From: Actinomycetota bacterium
GTDB lineage: Bacteria; Actinomycetota; Actinomycetes; Streptosporangiales; Streptosporangiaceae
Length of the DNA stretch: 64,000 nt
Assembly (NCBI GenBank): GCA_027313705.1
Contig: DAHVDE010000050.1
Span: forward strand, 27,916 to 91,915
Reading direction: 5' to 3'
The notes under the pieces were generated by a model that saw nothing but the letters and a program-made list of their open reading frames with translations, was not told the origin of the DNA and did no database searches. The translations under genes were made by a program, and so were the position numbers. Positions 35,846 through 44,223 of the stretch are shown one piece after another (positions within the stretch are counted from its first letter, which is position 1; every line of letters begins with the position of its first letter).

Positions 35846-36327
35846 GAGGTCGCCAGGATCTCGTCGAGCAAGGTCTCGGCCTTGTCCTCGTTCGTCTTCT
35901 CGGCCAGTGCGAGTTCGCTCACCAGGATCTGCCTGGCCTTGGCCAGCATGCGCTTCTCGCCCGCAGACAGCCCGCGCTCGCGATCACGCCGCCACAGGTC
36001 CCTGACCACTTCGGCCACCTTGTTGACGTCGCCTGAGGCGAGCTTCTCCAGGTTGGCCTTGTATCGGCGCGACCAGTTCGTTGGCTCCTCGGTGTAGGGA
36101 GTCCGCAGGACTTCGAAGACCCGCTCAAGGCCTTCTTGCCCGACGACATCTCGCACACCGACAAGCTCGGCGTTGTCTGCTGGAACCCGCACCGTCAGGT
36201 CACCCTTGTCGACCTTAAGCACGAGGTACGTCTTCTCCTCGCCTTTGATCGAACGGATCTCGATCTCCTCGATCCGAGCAGCCCCATGGTGGGGGTAGAC
36301 GACGGTGTCGCCGACCTTGAATGTCAT
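35842..36327 (-). CDS. carD: CarD-family transcriptional regulator
   Basis: 161 aa from ATG 36327 with AAGGGG upstream. The N-terminal RNA-polymerase-interacting (TRCF-like) domain begins [20 protein letters not shown]; the C-terminal helical DNA-binding domain contains [13 protein letters not shown] with the conserved Trp that supports the promoter open complex. Essential in mycobacteria as an activator of rRNA and other promoters. It is followed at once by ispF. The position next to an lpqE-like gene and cysS matches mycobacterial synteny. Confidence 0.95.
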   Translation of the reverse strand: MTFKVGDTVVYPHHGAARIEEIEIRSIKGEEKTYLVLKVDKGDLTVRVPADNAELVGVRDVVGQEGLERVFEVLRTPYTEEPTNWSRRYKANLEKLASGDVNKVAEVVRDLWRRDRERGLSAGEKRMLAKARQILVSELALAEKTNEDKAETLLDEILATS

Positions 36328-36688
36328 GTGGCACGTACCCCTTCCGCTGCACTCAGCTTACCACGGCGCACCACGAACAATAGCCAGGCTTGAGCTCAAA
36401 GATGCAGGTCAAGGCCGCTTTTGCCTAATGTGATTGATGGCATCGCGCCATCAGAACAGGCGCCTTGAAGTCCGGCGATCCGGACTCCAAAGCCACTAAC
36501 AGCGGCCTAGTCACTGCCCTGAGGGTGGCCGCGCGTAGTACTAGTTTAACGCCAGATCCCCTCGCCCACAGCCACCAGGCGGCTACCGGCAAGGACTTGA
36601 TCTGACTACACCGCCCCAGACGCTTACACCCACCGGCTCGCAGGCTCATACTGAAGACAGGAGCTTGTAGCGAATTGCGGAGAGACGC
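36328..36688. promoter_or_regulatory. Divergent promoter region of carD with two tandem hairpins
   Basis: 361 bp without a gene between carD and the gene at 36689. Two perfect inverted repeats stand 15 bases apart: tgatggc/gccatca (36435-36453, 5-base loop) and agtccgg/ccggact (36469-36486, CGAT tetraloop). Neither is followed by a T-run, so they are more likely operators or leader structures than terminators. Promoters of both divergent genes must lie here. Confidence 0.5.
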
Positions 36689-37459
36689 GTGAACCAAGGC
36701 GGTGAGCAGGGGCACGACGATTACGGCCTGCCGCCAGTGGACATCGAGGTTCCTGACGATGCCCGCGAGCTTTATCGTGACGTGCAGGCCTATCATCGCG
36801 AGCTGCGCGCTTTGCGCAGGCATCAGCGCAGCTTGCGCTGGCGCGCGCCGTTCCGGCGTTCTGGCATGGCGATACCGCTGCTTGCTGGCTGCCTGATAGT
36901 CGCTCTCGTGGCCGTCATGGTCTCCGCCATGCTCACCGCGAACCCCTACCAGGCACCTGGCCAGCCGTCTGGTCAGCCAGCTGCCGGCCAATCGCGCTCG
37001 GCGACTGTCACCTCGCCAAGGCAGCCAGCGGCCTCCCAGTCGGCGTCGGCAAGCATGGGCAAGCCGGCCGCCACCCGGCTGCCAGCCAGGACGATTAGCC
37101 TGGGTGGCAAGCCGCTCGCCCTGAGGAACCTGCGCGACACCGCCCTGGCGATCGTGCCATCGAACTGCGACTGCGATGCCGCCATCGGGCAGCTGCTTAC
37201 CGAGGCGCGGCGCGCCGCAGTCGCGGTCTACCTTGTCGGCGAGAAAGGTGCGAGCGCCGCCAGGCTCGGCCAGATTGCCAGCGCGGTACGAGGGACCGAG
37301 GTCGCGACCGACGACGGTGACGTGCTGACCTACGCCTATCGTCCGGTCGGCCTCACCGTGCTGCTCGTCGATTCGCATGGCATGGTGAACGTCGCCGAGG
37401 GACTGAGCCACGGGGTCAGCCTGGAAAACCAGCTGAGGCTGCTCAAGCCGCGCAGCTGA
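36689..37459 (+). CDS. Membrane-anchored hypothetical protein with C-terminal alpha/beta domain
   Basis: 256 aa from GTG 36689 after GGAGAG. An acidic/basic cytoplasmic head (residues 1-55, rich in Arg/His) precedes one membrane helix (MAIPLLAGCLIVALVAVMVSAML), a Ser/Gln/Pro linker and an outer domain with strands LALRNLRDTALAIV, AVAVYLVGEKG and LTVLLVDSHGMV, in a thioredoxin-like order. The CDCDA segment sits where a redox motif would be but lacks the CxxC spacing. Function unknown; position between carD and the lpqE-like gene. Confidence 0.6.
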   Translation: MNQGGEQGHDDYGLPPVDIEVPDDARELYRDVQAYHRELRALRRHQRSLRWRAPFRRSGMAIPLLAGCLIVALVAVMVSAMLTANPYQAPGQPSGQPAAGQSRSATVTSPRQPAASQSASASMGKPAATRLPARTISLGGKPLALRNLRDTALAIVPSNCDCDAAIGQLLTEARRAAVAVYLVGEKGASAARLGQIASAVRGTEVATDDGDVLTYAYRPVGLTVLLVDSHGMVNVAEGLSHGVSLENQLRLLKPRS

Positions 37460-37584
37460 CCGCGCTCGCGCATGCAATGACCGGGCCGGCTGCGTAGCTG
37501 GCAGCTAATAGGACTACGCTGCGTCGTGTTCGCGAAGCCTGCTGTCTGGAATCGCGCCCGACCCGAAGACGACGAGGAGATTCC

Positions 37585-38193
37585 TTGTTCTCGCGCCGCA
37601 CCACTCACCGCATCATGATCGCGACAGCGGCCGCGCTGATCCCGCTGATCGCCGGCTGCGAGGCCGGCCCAGGCGCGCCTACGCTGCACTGGCATCAGCC
37701 GGCCGACGGCACGGGCAAGACTGTCGGCAACATCACGATCAGCAACGCGTTCGTACTCGGCGCCCCGATCGGTGCCGTGATTCCGCGCGGCCATAATGCC
37801 GGGCTCTTCCTCGGGCTGGCTAACACAGGCACCCAGGACCGGCTGGTGAGTGCGTCCGCTCCAGGGGTCGCGGGTTCCGTGGTGCTGGTACCAGGAAACC
37901 AGGTGGTGCTGCCCGGTCAGTCAGCCGTGCTGCTGACCGGACCGCGGCCGCGGATCATACTTGAAGACCTGCTGCGTCCGCTGACCGGCGGCTCGGTGAT
38001 CACCGTGCAGCTGACCTTTGCCAGGGCCGGCACGGTCACCCTGCGGGTACCTGTGATGCCGCGAGCGCAGTACTTCAACACGCTCTCGCCCGCCCCGTCG
38101 CCTGCGCCAGCCGCCACCAAGACGAGCACCGCCAAGCCGAAGGCGCGCACCTCGCCGTCGAGTTCACCTTCGCCGGGCAGCTCGGCCGGCTAG
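37585..38193 (+). CDS. LpqE/PCuAC-like lipoprotein
   Basis: 202 aa, starting with TTG 37585 after GAGGAGA. Signal peptide with lipobox LIAGC. The mature beta-sandwich (GNITISNAFVLGAP, HNAGLFLGLANTGTQDRLV, PGQSAVLLTG) resembles the PCu(A)C/LpqE family. The Met/His copper ligands of true PCu(A)C proteins are not evident. A Ser/Pro/Thr/Lys tail follows. In mycobacteria lpqE is adjacent to carD; here one extra gene intervenes. The last 4 bases overlap the regX3 3' end (convergent). Confidence 0.65.
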   Translation: MFSRRTTHRIMIATAAALIPLIAGCEAGPGAPTLHWHQPADGTGKTVGNITISNAFVLGAPIGAVIPRGHNAGLFLGLANTGTQDRLVSASAPGVAGSVVLVPGNQVVLPGQSAVLLTGPRPRIILEDLLRPLTGGSVITVQLTFARAGTVTLRVPVMPRAQYFNTLSPAPSPAPAATKTSTAKPKARTSPSSSPSPGSSAG

Positions 38194-38876
38194 GCGCCAG
38201 GTTCGAACTTGTAGCCCAGGCCGCGCACGGTAATGATGTGCATCGGCCGCGCCGGGTCCACTTCTACCTTCGCCCGAAGTCGTTTGATGTGCACGTCCAG
38301 GGTCTTAGTGTCGCCTACGTAGTCGGCGCCCCAGACCCTGTCGATGAGCTGCATTCTGGTCAGGACCCGGCCAGAGTTCCTCAGCAGCACTTCGAGCAGC
38401 TCGAATTCCTTGAGCGGCAACGAGATTGCGATGTTGCGCACCATGACCACGTGCCGCTCCACATCCATCCTGACCGGACCCGACTCAAGAACCGAAGCGC
38501 TCGGTTCCTCGCCATCGCCGCGGCGCCTGAGCACGGCACGCATGCGCGCGACCAGTTCGCGCGACGAGAAAGGCTTGGTCACATAGTCGTCAGCCCCGAG
38601 CTCGAGCCCGACGACCTTGTCGATCTCGCTGTCCTTGGCGGTCAGCATGATCACCGGCACGCTCGAGCGTTCCCGCAGCGCGCGGCAGACCTCACTGCCT
38701 GGCAGGCCAGGCAGCATCAGATCGAGCAGCACGAGATCAGCGCCAGTCCGGTCGAAGGTATCGAGCGCGGCTGGCCCGGTCGGACAGACCGCCACTTCAA
38801 AACCCTCCTTGCGCAGCATGTACGACAATGCGTCGCTGAAGGACTCCTCATCTTCGACAACGAGTACCCGCGTCAC
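38190..38876 (-). CDS. regX3: OmpR-family response regulator (RegX3/PhoP type)
   Basis: 228 aa from GTG 38876 after GGAGG. Receiver domain with VVEDEESF, phosphoacceptor Asp in LVLLDLMLPG and conserved Lys in VTKPFSSREL; winged-helix domain LPLKEFELLEVLLRNSGR and KTLDVHIKRLRAKVE. It partners the sensor kinase encoded 55 bp upstream. Members control phosphate-starvation genes in actinobacteria (RegX3, PhoP). The phosphate-type transporter at 15-16.4 kb is a plausible target but no PHO box was verified. Confidence 0.92.
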   Translation of the reverse strand: MTRVLVVEDEESFSDALSYMLRKEGFEVAVCPTGPAALDTFDRTGADLVLLDLMLPGLPGSEVCRALRERSSVPVIMLTAKDSEIDKVVGLELGADDYVTKPFSSRELVARMRAVLRRRGDGEEPSASVLESGPVRMDVERHVVMVRNIAISLPLKEFELLEVLLRNSGRVLTRMQLIDRVWGADYVGDTKTLDVHIKRLRAKVEVDPARPMHIITVRGLGYKFEPGA

Positions 38877-38931
38877 TTGGCTGCCTCCTTGGCAGGTTGA
38901 TCAGGGCTCATGGCGAACACCGGCCCAGCCC

Positions 38932-40029
38932 TCATTTCGATGCTCCAGGTCTGCTTGGCAAGCACAGCGTGAAGGTGGATCCGGCGCCCTCCCTGCTCGA
39001 CACGGTCACCCTGCCGCCGTGCGCTGCGGTGACGTGCTTGACGATCGCCAGGCCGAGACCGGTGCCGCCGGTGACTCGCGACCTGGCCGGGTCGACACGG
39101 TAAAAACGCTCGAAGATGCGCTCGAGGTCACGCTCGGGAATGCCGATGCCCTGATCGGTGACCGCCATCTCGAGGAGGTCAGCGCTCGTTTGCCTGGCCG
39201 ACACAACGACCCTGGTCTTTTCCGGGCTGTAGGCGACCGCGTTGTCGAGCAGGTTACGCAGCGCGGTCACGAGCAGTTCCTCGTCCCCGCGTACGAACAG
39301 CCCTCTGACTCCGGTCGAGGCAAGCTCGATGCCGCGGGCGGCTGCCTTCATGCGGCACCTGTCCAGCGCCTCGGCGACTACGGCGTCGAGGTCAACGAGC
39401 ACAGGATCGGGTATCGGCTCGACAGCCTGGATCCTGGAAAGCGTGATCATGTCCTGCACCAGATTGGTCAGCCTGGTAGCTTCCTGACGCATCCGGCCAG
39501 CGAATCGCCTGACCGCCTCAGGGTCATCGGCGGCATCCTCGACGGTCTCGGCGAGCAGTGCGAGCGCACCGACCGGTGTCTTGAGCTCATGACTGGTGTT
39601 CGCCACGAAATCCCGGCGTACTTCCTCGACCCGGCGCCGCTCCGTCTGGTCTTCGACGAGCAGCAAGACCAAGCCGCCGCCGCCGACCTCAGCGCCGAGC
39701 GGCGCCACCCGGACGGCGAAGCTCGTAGTGCGGCTGGGCAGTCCGCCGGTCGAGATGTCGATCTCGCCCTCGCGGATCTCGCCATCCCTGCGTACCTGGC
39801 GGGCCAGTGCGAGCAGTTCGCCGACGACCAGGTTGTCGCCGTCGACCAGTCCGAACGCCGTGGCCGCCTCGCTTGCCTGGATCACCCGGTCATTGCTGTC
39901 GATGACCACCGCCGAGGAACTGAGCACGGCAAGAACGGCGGCGAGCCCGGCGGGCAGAAGTACGGCCGAAGGCCGGGTAACGGTCGCGGGAGCGGCGCCG
40001 TTGGCCCGGGCCGACCACCCGGCGCTCAT
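38932..40029 (-). CDS. senX3: SenX3/PhoR-type sensor histidine kinase, lacking a visible membrane anchor
   Basis: 365 aa. A PAS-like segment (SSSAVVIDSNDRVIQASEAA), DHp H-box DFVANTSHELKTPVGAL, N-box ALRNLLDNAVAY, G1 TDQGIGIPERDLERIFERF and G2 GTGLGLAIVKH. Phosphorylates the RegX3-like regulator encoded next. Homologues begin with one or two transmembrane helices before the PAS region; here residues 1-20 are hydrophilic, and the three frames upstream of ATG 40029 show stops or no hydrophobic stretch. So it is soluble, or N-terminally truncated. Unlike many relatives, no phoU is adjacent. Confidence 0.88.
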   Translation of the reverse strand: MSAGWSARANGAAPATVTRPSAVLLPAGLAAVLAVLSSSAVVIDSNDRVIQASEAATAFGLVDGDNLVVGELLALARQVRRDGEIREGEIDISTGGLPSRTTSFAVRVAPLGAEVGGGGLVLLLVEDQTERRRVEEVRRDFVANTSHELKTPVGALALLAETVEDAADDPEAVRRFAGRMRQEATRLTNLVQDMITLSRIQAVEPIPDPVLVDLDAVVAEALDRCRMKAAARGIELASTGVRGLFVRGDEELLVTALRNLLDNAVAYSPEKTRVVVSARQTSADLLEMAVTDQGIGIPERDLERIFERFYRVDPARSRVTGGTGLGLAIVKHVTAAHGGRVTVSSREGAGSTFTLCLPSRPGASK

Positions 40030-40130
40030 CCGTCCGCCCGGGCCGCACTAGCGGCCGGGGCGGCCCGTCTGACCGCAATCACCCCCACATCCACGCTTTC
40101 ATGGTAAGCGGACAGCCGAAGACAGCGCAC

Positions 40131-40150
40131 CTGGTCAGCGGCCTGACCAG
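40131..40150. promoter_or_regulatory. Perfect 8-bp inverted repeat upstream of senX3
   Basis: ctggtcag and ctgaccag flank a CGGC tetraloop, about 100 bp upstream of senX3 and downstream of the gpmA terminator. Probably an operator or leader hairpin for senX3-regX3; no T-run follows. Confidence 0.45.
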
Positions 40151-40203
40151 GAGCAATTTGCGGAGAGTTCACGTGCACTACCACCCGAGTTCATGTCGTG
40201 CGC

Positions 40204-40238
40204 GCCTGGGCGTCCGTCCGCCGCACGGACGCCCAGGC
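40204..40238 (-). terminator. Intrinsic-type terminator hairpin after gpmA
   Basis: A perfect 14-bp stem (gcctgggcgtccgt / acggacgcccaggc) with a 7-base loop begins 35 bp past the gpmA stop. On the minus strand no strong U-run follows, as is common for actinobacterial terminators. It separates gpmA from senX3-regX3. Confidence 0.75.
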
Positions 40239-40272
40239 CACTTTCGCTGACCCAGTTAGGCCTGCTGCCGTA

Positions 40273-41016
40273 TTACTTGCCCTGATTGCGAACCGCCGCC
40301 GCCGCGGCTACCGCCGCGACCGGGTCGAGGTAGTCGCCGCCCGGCTTGACCGGCAGGAAGTTCTCGTCCAGGTCATAGCGGAGCGGTATGCCGGTCGGGA
40401 TGTTCAGTTCGGCTATGTCGGCGTCGCTGATCTGGTCGAGATGCTTGACCAGGGCGCGCAGCGAGTTGCCATGGGCCACGACCAGCACGGTCGCGCCGGT
40501 CGCGATGTCGGGAACTATCACGTCGTCCCAGTAAGGCAGCATCCGCTTGACCACGTCACGCAGGCATTCGGTCCTTGGCATCAGGTCACCGGTGAGCAGC
40601 GCGTACCTGGGATCTGACACCCCGGAAAGCGGGTCGTCATCTGGCAGCGGCGGCGGCGGCACGTTGTAGGAGCGCCGCCAGAGCATGAATTGCTCGTCAC
40701 CGAACTGTTCCCTGGTCTGCGCCTTGTTCTTGCCCTGCAAGGCACCGTAGTGCCGCTCGTTGAGCCGCCAGGAGCGACGAACGGGCAGCCAGGAAAGACC
40801 GGCCGCGTCGAGCGTAATATTCGCGGTCTGAATCGCCCTGGCAAGCACGGAGGTGTGCACCAGGCCAGGCCGCAGGCCGCTGTCCTTGAGCAACTCTCCT
40901 GCCTGCCGCGCCTCGGCCAGCCCGCGCGCGGACAAGCCGACATCGACCCAGCCGGTGAAAAGTCCTTCCGCGTTCCAGACGCTTTCACCGTGCCGAAGCA
41001 GAATGAGGGTTCTCAT
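40273..41016 (-). CDS. gpmA: 2,3-bisphosphoglycerate-dependent phosphoglycerate mutase
   Basis: 247 aa from ATG 41016 after [24 protein letters not shown] holds the phosphorylated His; [15 protein letters not shown] and [15 protein letters not shown] complete the active site; [14 protein letters not shown] is typical of cofactor-dependent mutases. It interconverts 3- and 2-phosphoglycerate in glycolysis. Transcribed alone and ended by a strong hairpin; divergent from mshA. Confidence 0.95.
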   Translation of the reverse strand: MRTLILLRHGESVWNAEGLFTGWVDVGLSARGLAEARQAGELLKDSGLRPGLVHTSVLARAIQTANITLDAAGLSWLPVRRSWRLNERHYGALQGKNKAQTREQFGDEQFMLWRRSYNVPPPPLPDDDPLSGVSDPRYALLTGDLMPRTECLRDVVKRMLPYWDDVIVPDIATGATVLVVAHGNSLRALVKHLDQISDADIAELNIPTGIPLRYDLDENFLPVKPGGDYLDPVAAVAAAAAVRNQGK

Positions 41017-41160
41017 CTGGCCTTCTTCACCCCCGCCAGCTTCACCCCGCCCGCCACAGGTAGCGCGCGGGACTTGACAAACCTAAGCCTAGCGGGACGC
41101 CTCTCGGCACCAAACGGGAACATGGCGCGTTAGTTATGGGTTCCTCCATCTCGGAGGTGT

Positions 41161-42435
41161 ATGCCCGTGCCGCGTCGCTACCCGAGGCGAGTCGCGACCA
41201 TCAGTGTCCACACATCGCCACTAGAGCAGCCAGGAACCGGAGATGCCGGCGGCCTGAACGTGTACGTCGTCGAGGTAGCCAAGCTACTGGCGGCGCGCGG
41301 GGTCGAAGTGGATATCTTCACCAGGGCCGTGGCCCGCGACCAGCCGCCCGTAGTGGAGCTTGCGCCAGGAGTGCTGGTCAAGCACATCGTGGCCGGCCCG
41401 TTCGAGGATCTGGACAAGGCCGCATTGCCTGGTCAGCTTTGCGAGTTCACCTTCGAGGTGCTGAGGGAGGAGGCCGCGCACGCCCCTGGCAGGTACGACC
41501 TGGTGCACGGCCATTACTGGCTGTCCGGCCAGGTCGGCGCGGTCGCGAAGCAGCGCTGGGGGGTGCCGCTTGTCCAGTCCATGCACACGCTAGGCAAGGT
41601 CAAGAACGCGGCGCTCGCGGCCGGGGAAGCCATCGAGCCTGAGGTCAGGATCAGGGGCGAGTCAGAGGTGATCGCGACCGCCGACCGGATTGTGGCGAAC
41701 ACGAGTGCCGAGGCGAACGAGCTGATCAGGCTGTACGACGCCGACCCGAACCGGGTATGCGCGGTCAGCCCTGGCGTGGACCTGGCAAATTTCAAGCCAG
41801 GCTCACAGCGCGAGGCCAGGTGGCGTCTCGGCCTGCCGCAGAACGCGACCGTGCTCATGTTCGCCGGCCGGGTGCAGCCGCTCAAGGCACCCGACGTCCT
41901 GCTCAGGGCCGCGGCCAGGCTGGTTGCCGACCATCGGCGGCTGGCCGACCGGCTGATAGTCGTATTTGTCGGCGGCCCGAGCGGCACGGGTCGGAGTGAC
42001 CCAGACGGGCTGACACAGCTAGCGGAGTCTCTCGGTATATCAAAAAATATCCGGCTTGAGCCGCCATGTCCGCAGCGCGAGCTAGCCGACTGGTACCGCG
42101 CGGCCACGCTCGTCGTCGTCCCCTCGTACTCCGAATCCTTCGGGCTCGTCGCCGTCGAGGCACAGGCGTGCGGAACGCCGGTCGTGGCGGCCGCCGCAGG
42201 CGGGCTTCGCACCGCCGTCAGGCACGGCGTCTCCGGCGTGCTCATCGACGGCCACAACCCCGCAGACTACGCCGAGGCGATCTGGCGCCTGGTCTCGAAC
42301 TCGGGCAAGCTGACCAGGTTGTCGCGCGGCGCCCGCCAGCATGCGTCCTCCTTCGGCTGGTCGGTCACCGTCGACAAGTTGCTCGGCGTGTACGGTGCTG
42401 CCATGAGCGAGGTAGCCGCCCCGGTAGAAGCGTGA
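41161..42435 (+). CDS. mshA: D-inositol-3-phosphate glycosyltransferase (mycothiol synthesis)
   Basis: 424 aa from ATG 41161; GTG 41167 is an alternative with better spacing from the GGAGG at 41153. GT4 fold: EQPGTGDAGGLNVYVVEVAK (donor/acceptor loop), LVHGHYWLSG, FAGRVQPLKAPDVLLRA and SYSESFGLVAVEAQACGTPV with the catalytic-loop Glu residues. It joins GlcNAc to inositol-3-phosphate, the first step of mycothiol synthesis, marking an actinomycete. It heads an operon with the next two genes (GTGA overlap, then a 9-bp gap). Confidence 0.92.
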   Translation: MPVPRRYPRRVATISVHTSPLEQPGTGDAGGLNVYVVEVAKLLAARGVEVDIFTRAVARDQPPVVELAPGVLVKHIVAGPFEDLDKAALPGQLCEFTFEVLREEAAHAPGRYDLVHGHYWLSGQVGAVAKQRWGVPLVQSMHTLGKVKNAALAAGEAIEPEVRIRGESEVIATADRIVANTSAEANELIRLYDADPNRVCAVSPGVDLANFKPGSQREARWRLGLPQNATVLMFAGRVQPLKAPDVLLRAAARLVADHRRLADRLIVVFVGGPSGTGRSDPDGLTQLAESLGISKNIRLEPPCPQRELADWYRAATLVVVPSYSESFGLVAVEAQACGTPVVAAAAGGLRTAVRHGVSGVLIDGHNPADYAEAIWRLVSNSGKLTRLSRGARQHASSFGWSVTVDKLLGVYGAAMSEVAAPVEA

Positions 42436-42941
42436 CCGCGATGGGACAGGCACAGCCGTCCCCCCGAGCCGGCGATCTCGGCGAGATTCTCGCCGGGCTC
42501 AGCGTCGACTACGAGTCGCCGCAGCCCGGCGCTTACCTGGTCAAGCTTGAGGGCCAGCACAAGCTGGCCACGATGACATGGCTGATCGCCGAGACGCACA
42601 GCCTGCACGTGGAGGCTTTCTTCTGCCGTAAGCCGGACGAGAATCACGCCGAGTTCTACCGGTTTCTGCTCGAGCGCGGTGCGACCATGTTCGGCGTGCA
42701 TTTCGCGCTCGATCAAGCCGGCGATGTCCACCTGACCGGCCGCCTGCCACTTTGCTCGGTCACCACGGCGGAGATCGACCGCCTGCTCGGCTGCGTGCTC
42801 AGCTATAGCGACGAGAACTTCGACCAGGCGCTGATGATCGGGTTCGCCTCGTCGATCCGGCGTGAGTACGCCTGGCGAGTCAAGCGCGGCGAGAGCCTGG
42901 CCAACCTGCAGGCCTTCTCCCGGCTGACCGGGCAGGCATAG
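42432..42941 (+). CDS. YbjN-domain protein
   Basis: 169 aa, starting with GTG 42432 whose GTGA overlaps the mshA stop. YbjN/tir-chaperone-like fold: LSVDYESPQPGAYLVKLEG, AFFCRKPDENHAEFYRFLL and GRLPLCSVTTAEIDRLLG. YbjN proteins are small cytosolic proteins with chaperone-like or regulatory roles. A YbjN gene beside mshA is common in actinobacteria, so a link with mycothiol metabolism is possible but unproven. Confidence 0.85.
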   Translation: MTAMGQAQPSPRAGDLGEILAGLSVDYESPQPGAYLVKLEGQHKLATMTWLIAETHSLHVEAFFCRKPDENHAEFYRFLLERGATMFGVHFALDQAGDVHLTGRLPLCSVTTAEIDRLLGCVLSYSDENFDQALMIGFASSIRREYAWRVKRGESLANLQAFSRLTGQA

Positions 42942-42950
42942 CGGCCGCCG

Positions 42951-43895
42951 ATGGTCACTTTCCCTGTCTTCGGCACCACCGCCGTGCTGCTGGTCACCGA
43001 CGAAGCACTGCTCGCGCCCGCGCGGGCCATCGCCGACGCGGAACTCGCCGCCGTAGCCAAGGCATGCAGCCGGTTCATGCCTGATTCAGAGCTTTCCATC
43101 CTCAATAGTTCCGCCGGCCGGCTCACTCGCGTCAGCGAGCTGTTCGCGGAACTGATCGCCGAAGCCCTGCGCGCGGCGGAGATCACCGAGGGAGACGTGG
43201 ACCCCACCGTCGGCGCGGCGCTGGTCGCGGCCGGTTATGACCGGGACTTCGGCGAACTCGCGGCGACGCGAGTACCGGCCGCGCAGGCCGGTCGGGCGCC
43301 TGACTCAGTCGCCGGAGCCAGCCTCGTGCCTGGCTGGCGCAATGTCCGGCTTGACCGGGATACCCGCCATGTGCGGCTCGACAACGGCGCCAGGCTCGAC
43401 CTCGGATCGAGCGCCAAAGCCTGGTCGGCTGACCGCTGCGCTGACTGCATAGCTGACCAACTGGGCTGCGGCGCCCTCGTCAGCCTCGGCGGCGACATCG
43501 CAGTCGCCGGACCATCGCCACCGGACGGCTGGCACGTCAGGACGACCGATGATCACGCCGCCGGGGCCGACGCACCCGGTCAGACCGTCACGATCCACTC
43601 GGGCGGGCTGGCCACGTCAAGCACCACGGTGCGAGCCTGGGAGTCTGGCGGTAAGCCGATGCATCACATCATCGACCCGAGAACAGGCGCTCCTGTCGTC
43701 TCGCCCTGGCGTACGGTCAGCGTGGCCGCCCGGACCTGCGTCGACGCCAACACCGCGAGCACCGCCGCAATCATCAGGGCCGAGTCAGCCCCTGGCTGGC
43801 TCGAAGAACTCGGCCTGCCCGCCCGGCTCGTCGCCCACGACGGAAATATCATGACAACCTCTGGATGGCCCGACCCGCCCGCCCACCCCCACTAA
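42951..43895 (+). CDS. apbE: FAD:protein FMN transferase (ApbE family)
   Basis: 314 aa. N-terminal FGTTAVLLVTD, then SRFMPDSELSILN, ARLDLGSSAKAWSADRC (the usual DLGGIAKG-like loop, here SSAKA), VSLGGDIAVAG, GGLATSSTTVRAW and MHHIIDPRTGAPV. It attaches FMN to Thr of flavoproteins. The altered DLGG loop may affect FAD binding but the metal-site Asp/Thr region at the end is kept. No signal peptide, so a cytoplasmic form. Third gene of the mshA operon; no flavoprotein partner is seen nearby. Confidence 0.85.
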   Translation: MVTFPVFGTTAVLLVTDEALLAPARAIADAELAAVAKACSRFMPDSELSILNSSAGRLTRVSELFAELIAEALRAAEITEGDVDPTVGAALVAAGYDRDFGELAATRVPAAQAGRAPDSVAGASLVPGWRNVRLDRDTRHVRLDNGARLDLGSSAKAWSADRCADCIADQLGCGALVSLGGDIAVAGPSPPDGWHVRTTDDHAAGADAPGQTVTIHSGGLATSSTTVRAWESGGKPMHHIIDPRTGAPVVSPWRTVSVAARTCVDANTASTAAIIRAESAPGWLEELGLPARLVAHDGNIMTTSGWPDPPAHPH

Positions 43896-44223
43896 CCCGC
43901 CCACCCCACCGGCCGCCCCACCTCACCGGCGCCCCACCCCCACCGGCCGCCCACCCACGTTGTCACCTTGCGGGCGTTACGGCCACCCCGCTGAACCCCC
44001 ACCCTGTGGCGAAGTGGGGACCAGGGCACCCACGTTGCGGCGCAGTGGGGGTATCGCCACACCCGGCACACCTACGTTGCGGCGTCTTGGAGGTGGCAGA
44101 GCCACCCCGCGGGGTCAAGGGGGTCTGGCAAGGCGCCGAATCTGGCGCGGCAAGGTGCCATGATACTGAGTAATCGGATATGCGCGGATTCTCGGCAAGA
44201 GAACCTCAGCGGGAAGGGCGGCA
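43896..44223. repeat. Intergenic repeat-rich region
   Basis: 328 bp without a credible gene. The first ~80 bases are C-rich with caccggccgcc-type repeats. Then caccyacgttg occurs at 43952, 44027 and 44069 (the last two share 16 bases, extending into gcggcg), gccaccccgc at 43982 and 44101, and palindromes ggtggc-aga-gccacc (44092-44106) and ccccgcgggg (44105-44114). It resembles a degenerate intergenic repeat family. The promoter of the mannosidase gene must lie near its end. Confidence 0.65.

Noticed and set aside
38617..40107. 496-codon plus-strand frame across senX3
   Set aside because: The minus strand encodes an unambiguous histidine kinase; the plus frame has shadow composition (His/Arg/Gln/Asp-rich).
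43865..44173. 102-codon Pro/His-rich ORF after apbE
   Set aside because: Product is low-complexity Pro/Ala/His dictated by C-rich intergenic repeats; no ribosome site or homology-like pattern.
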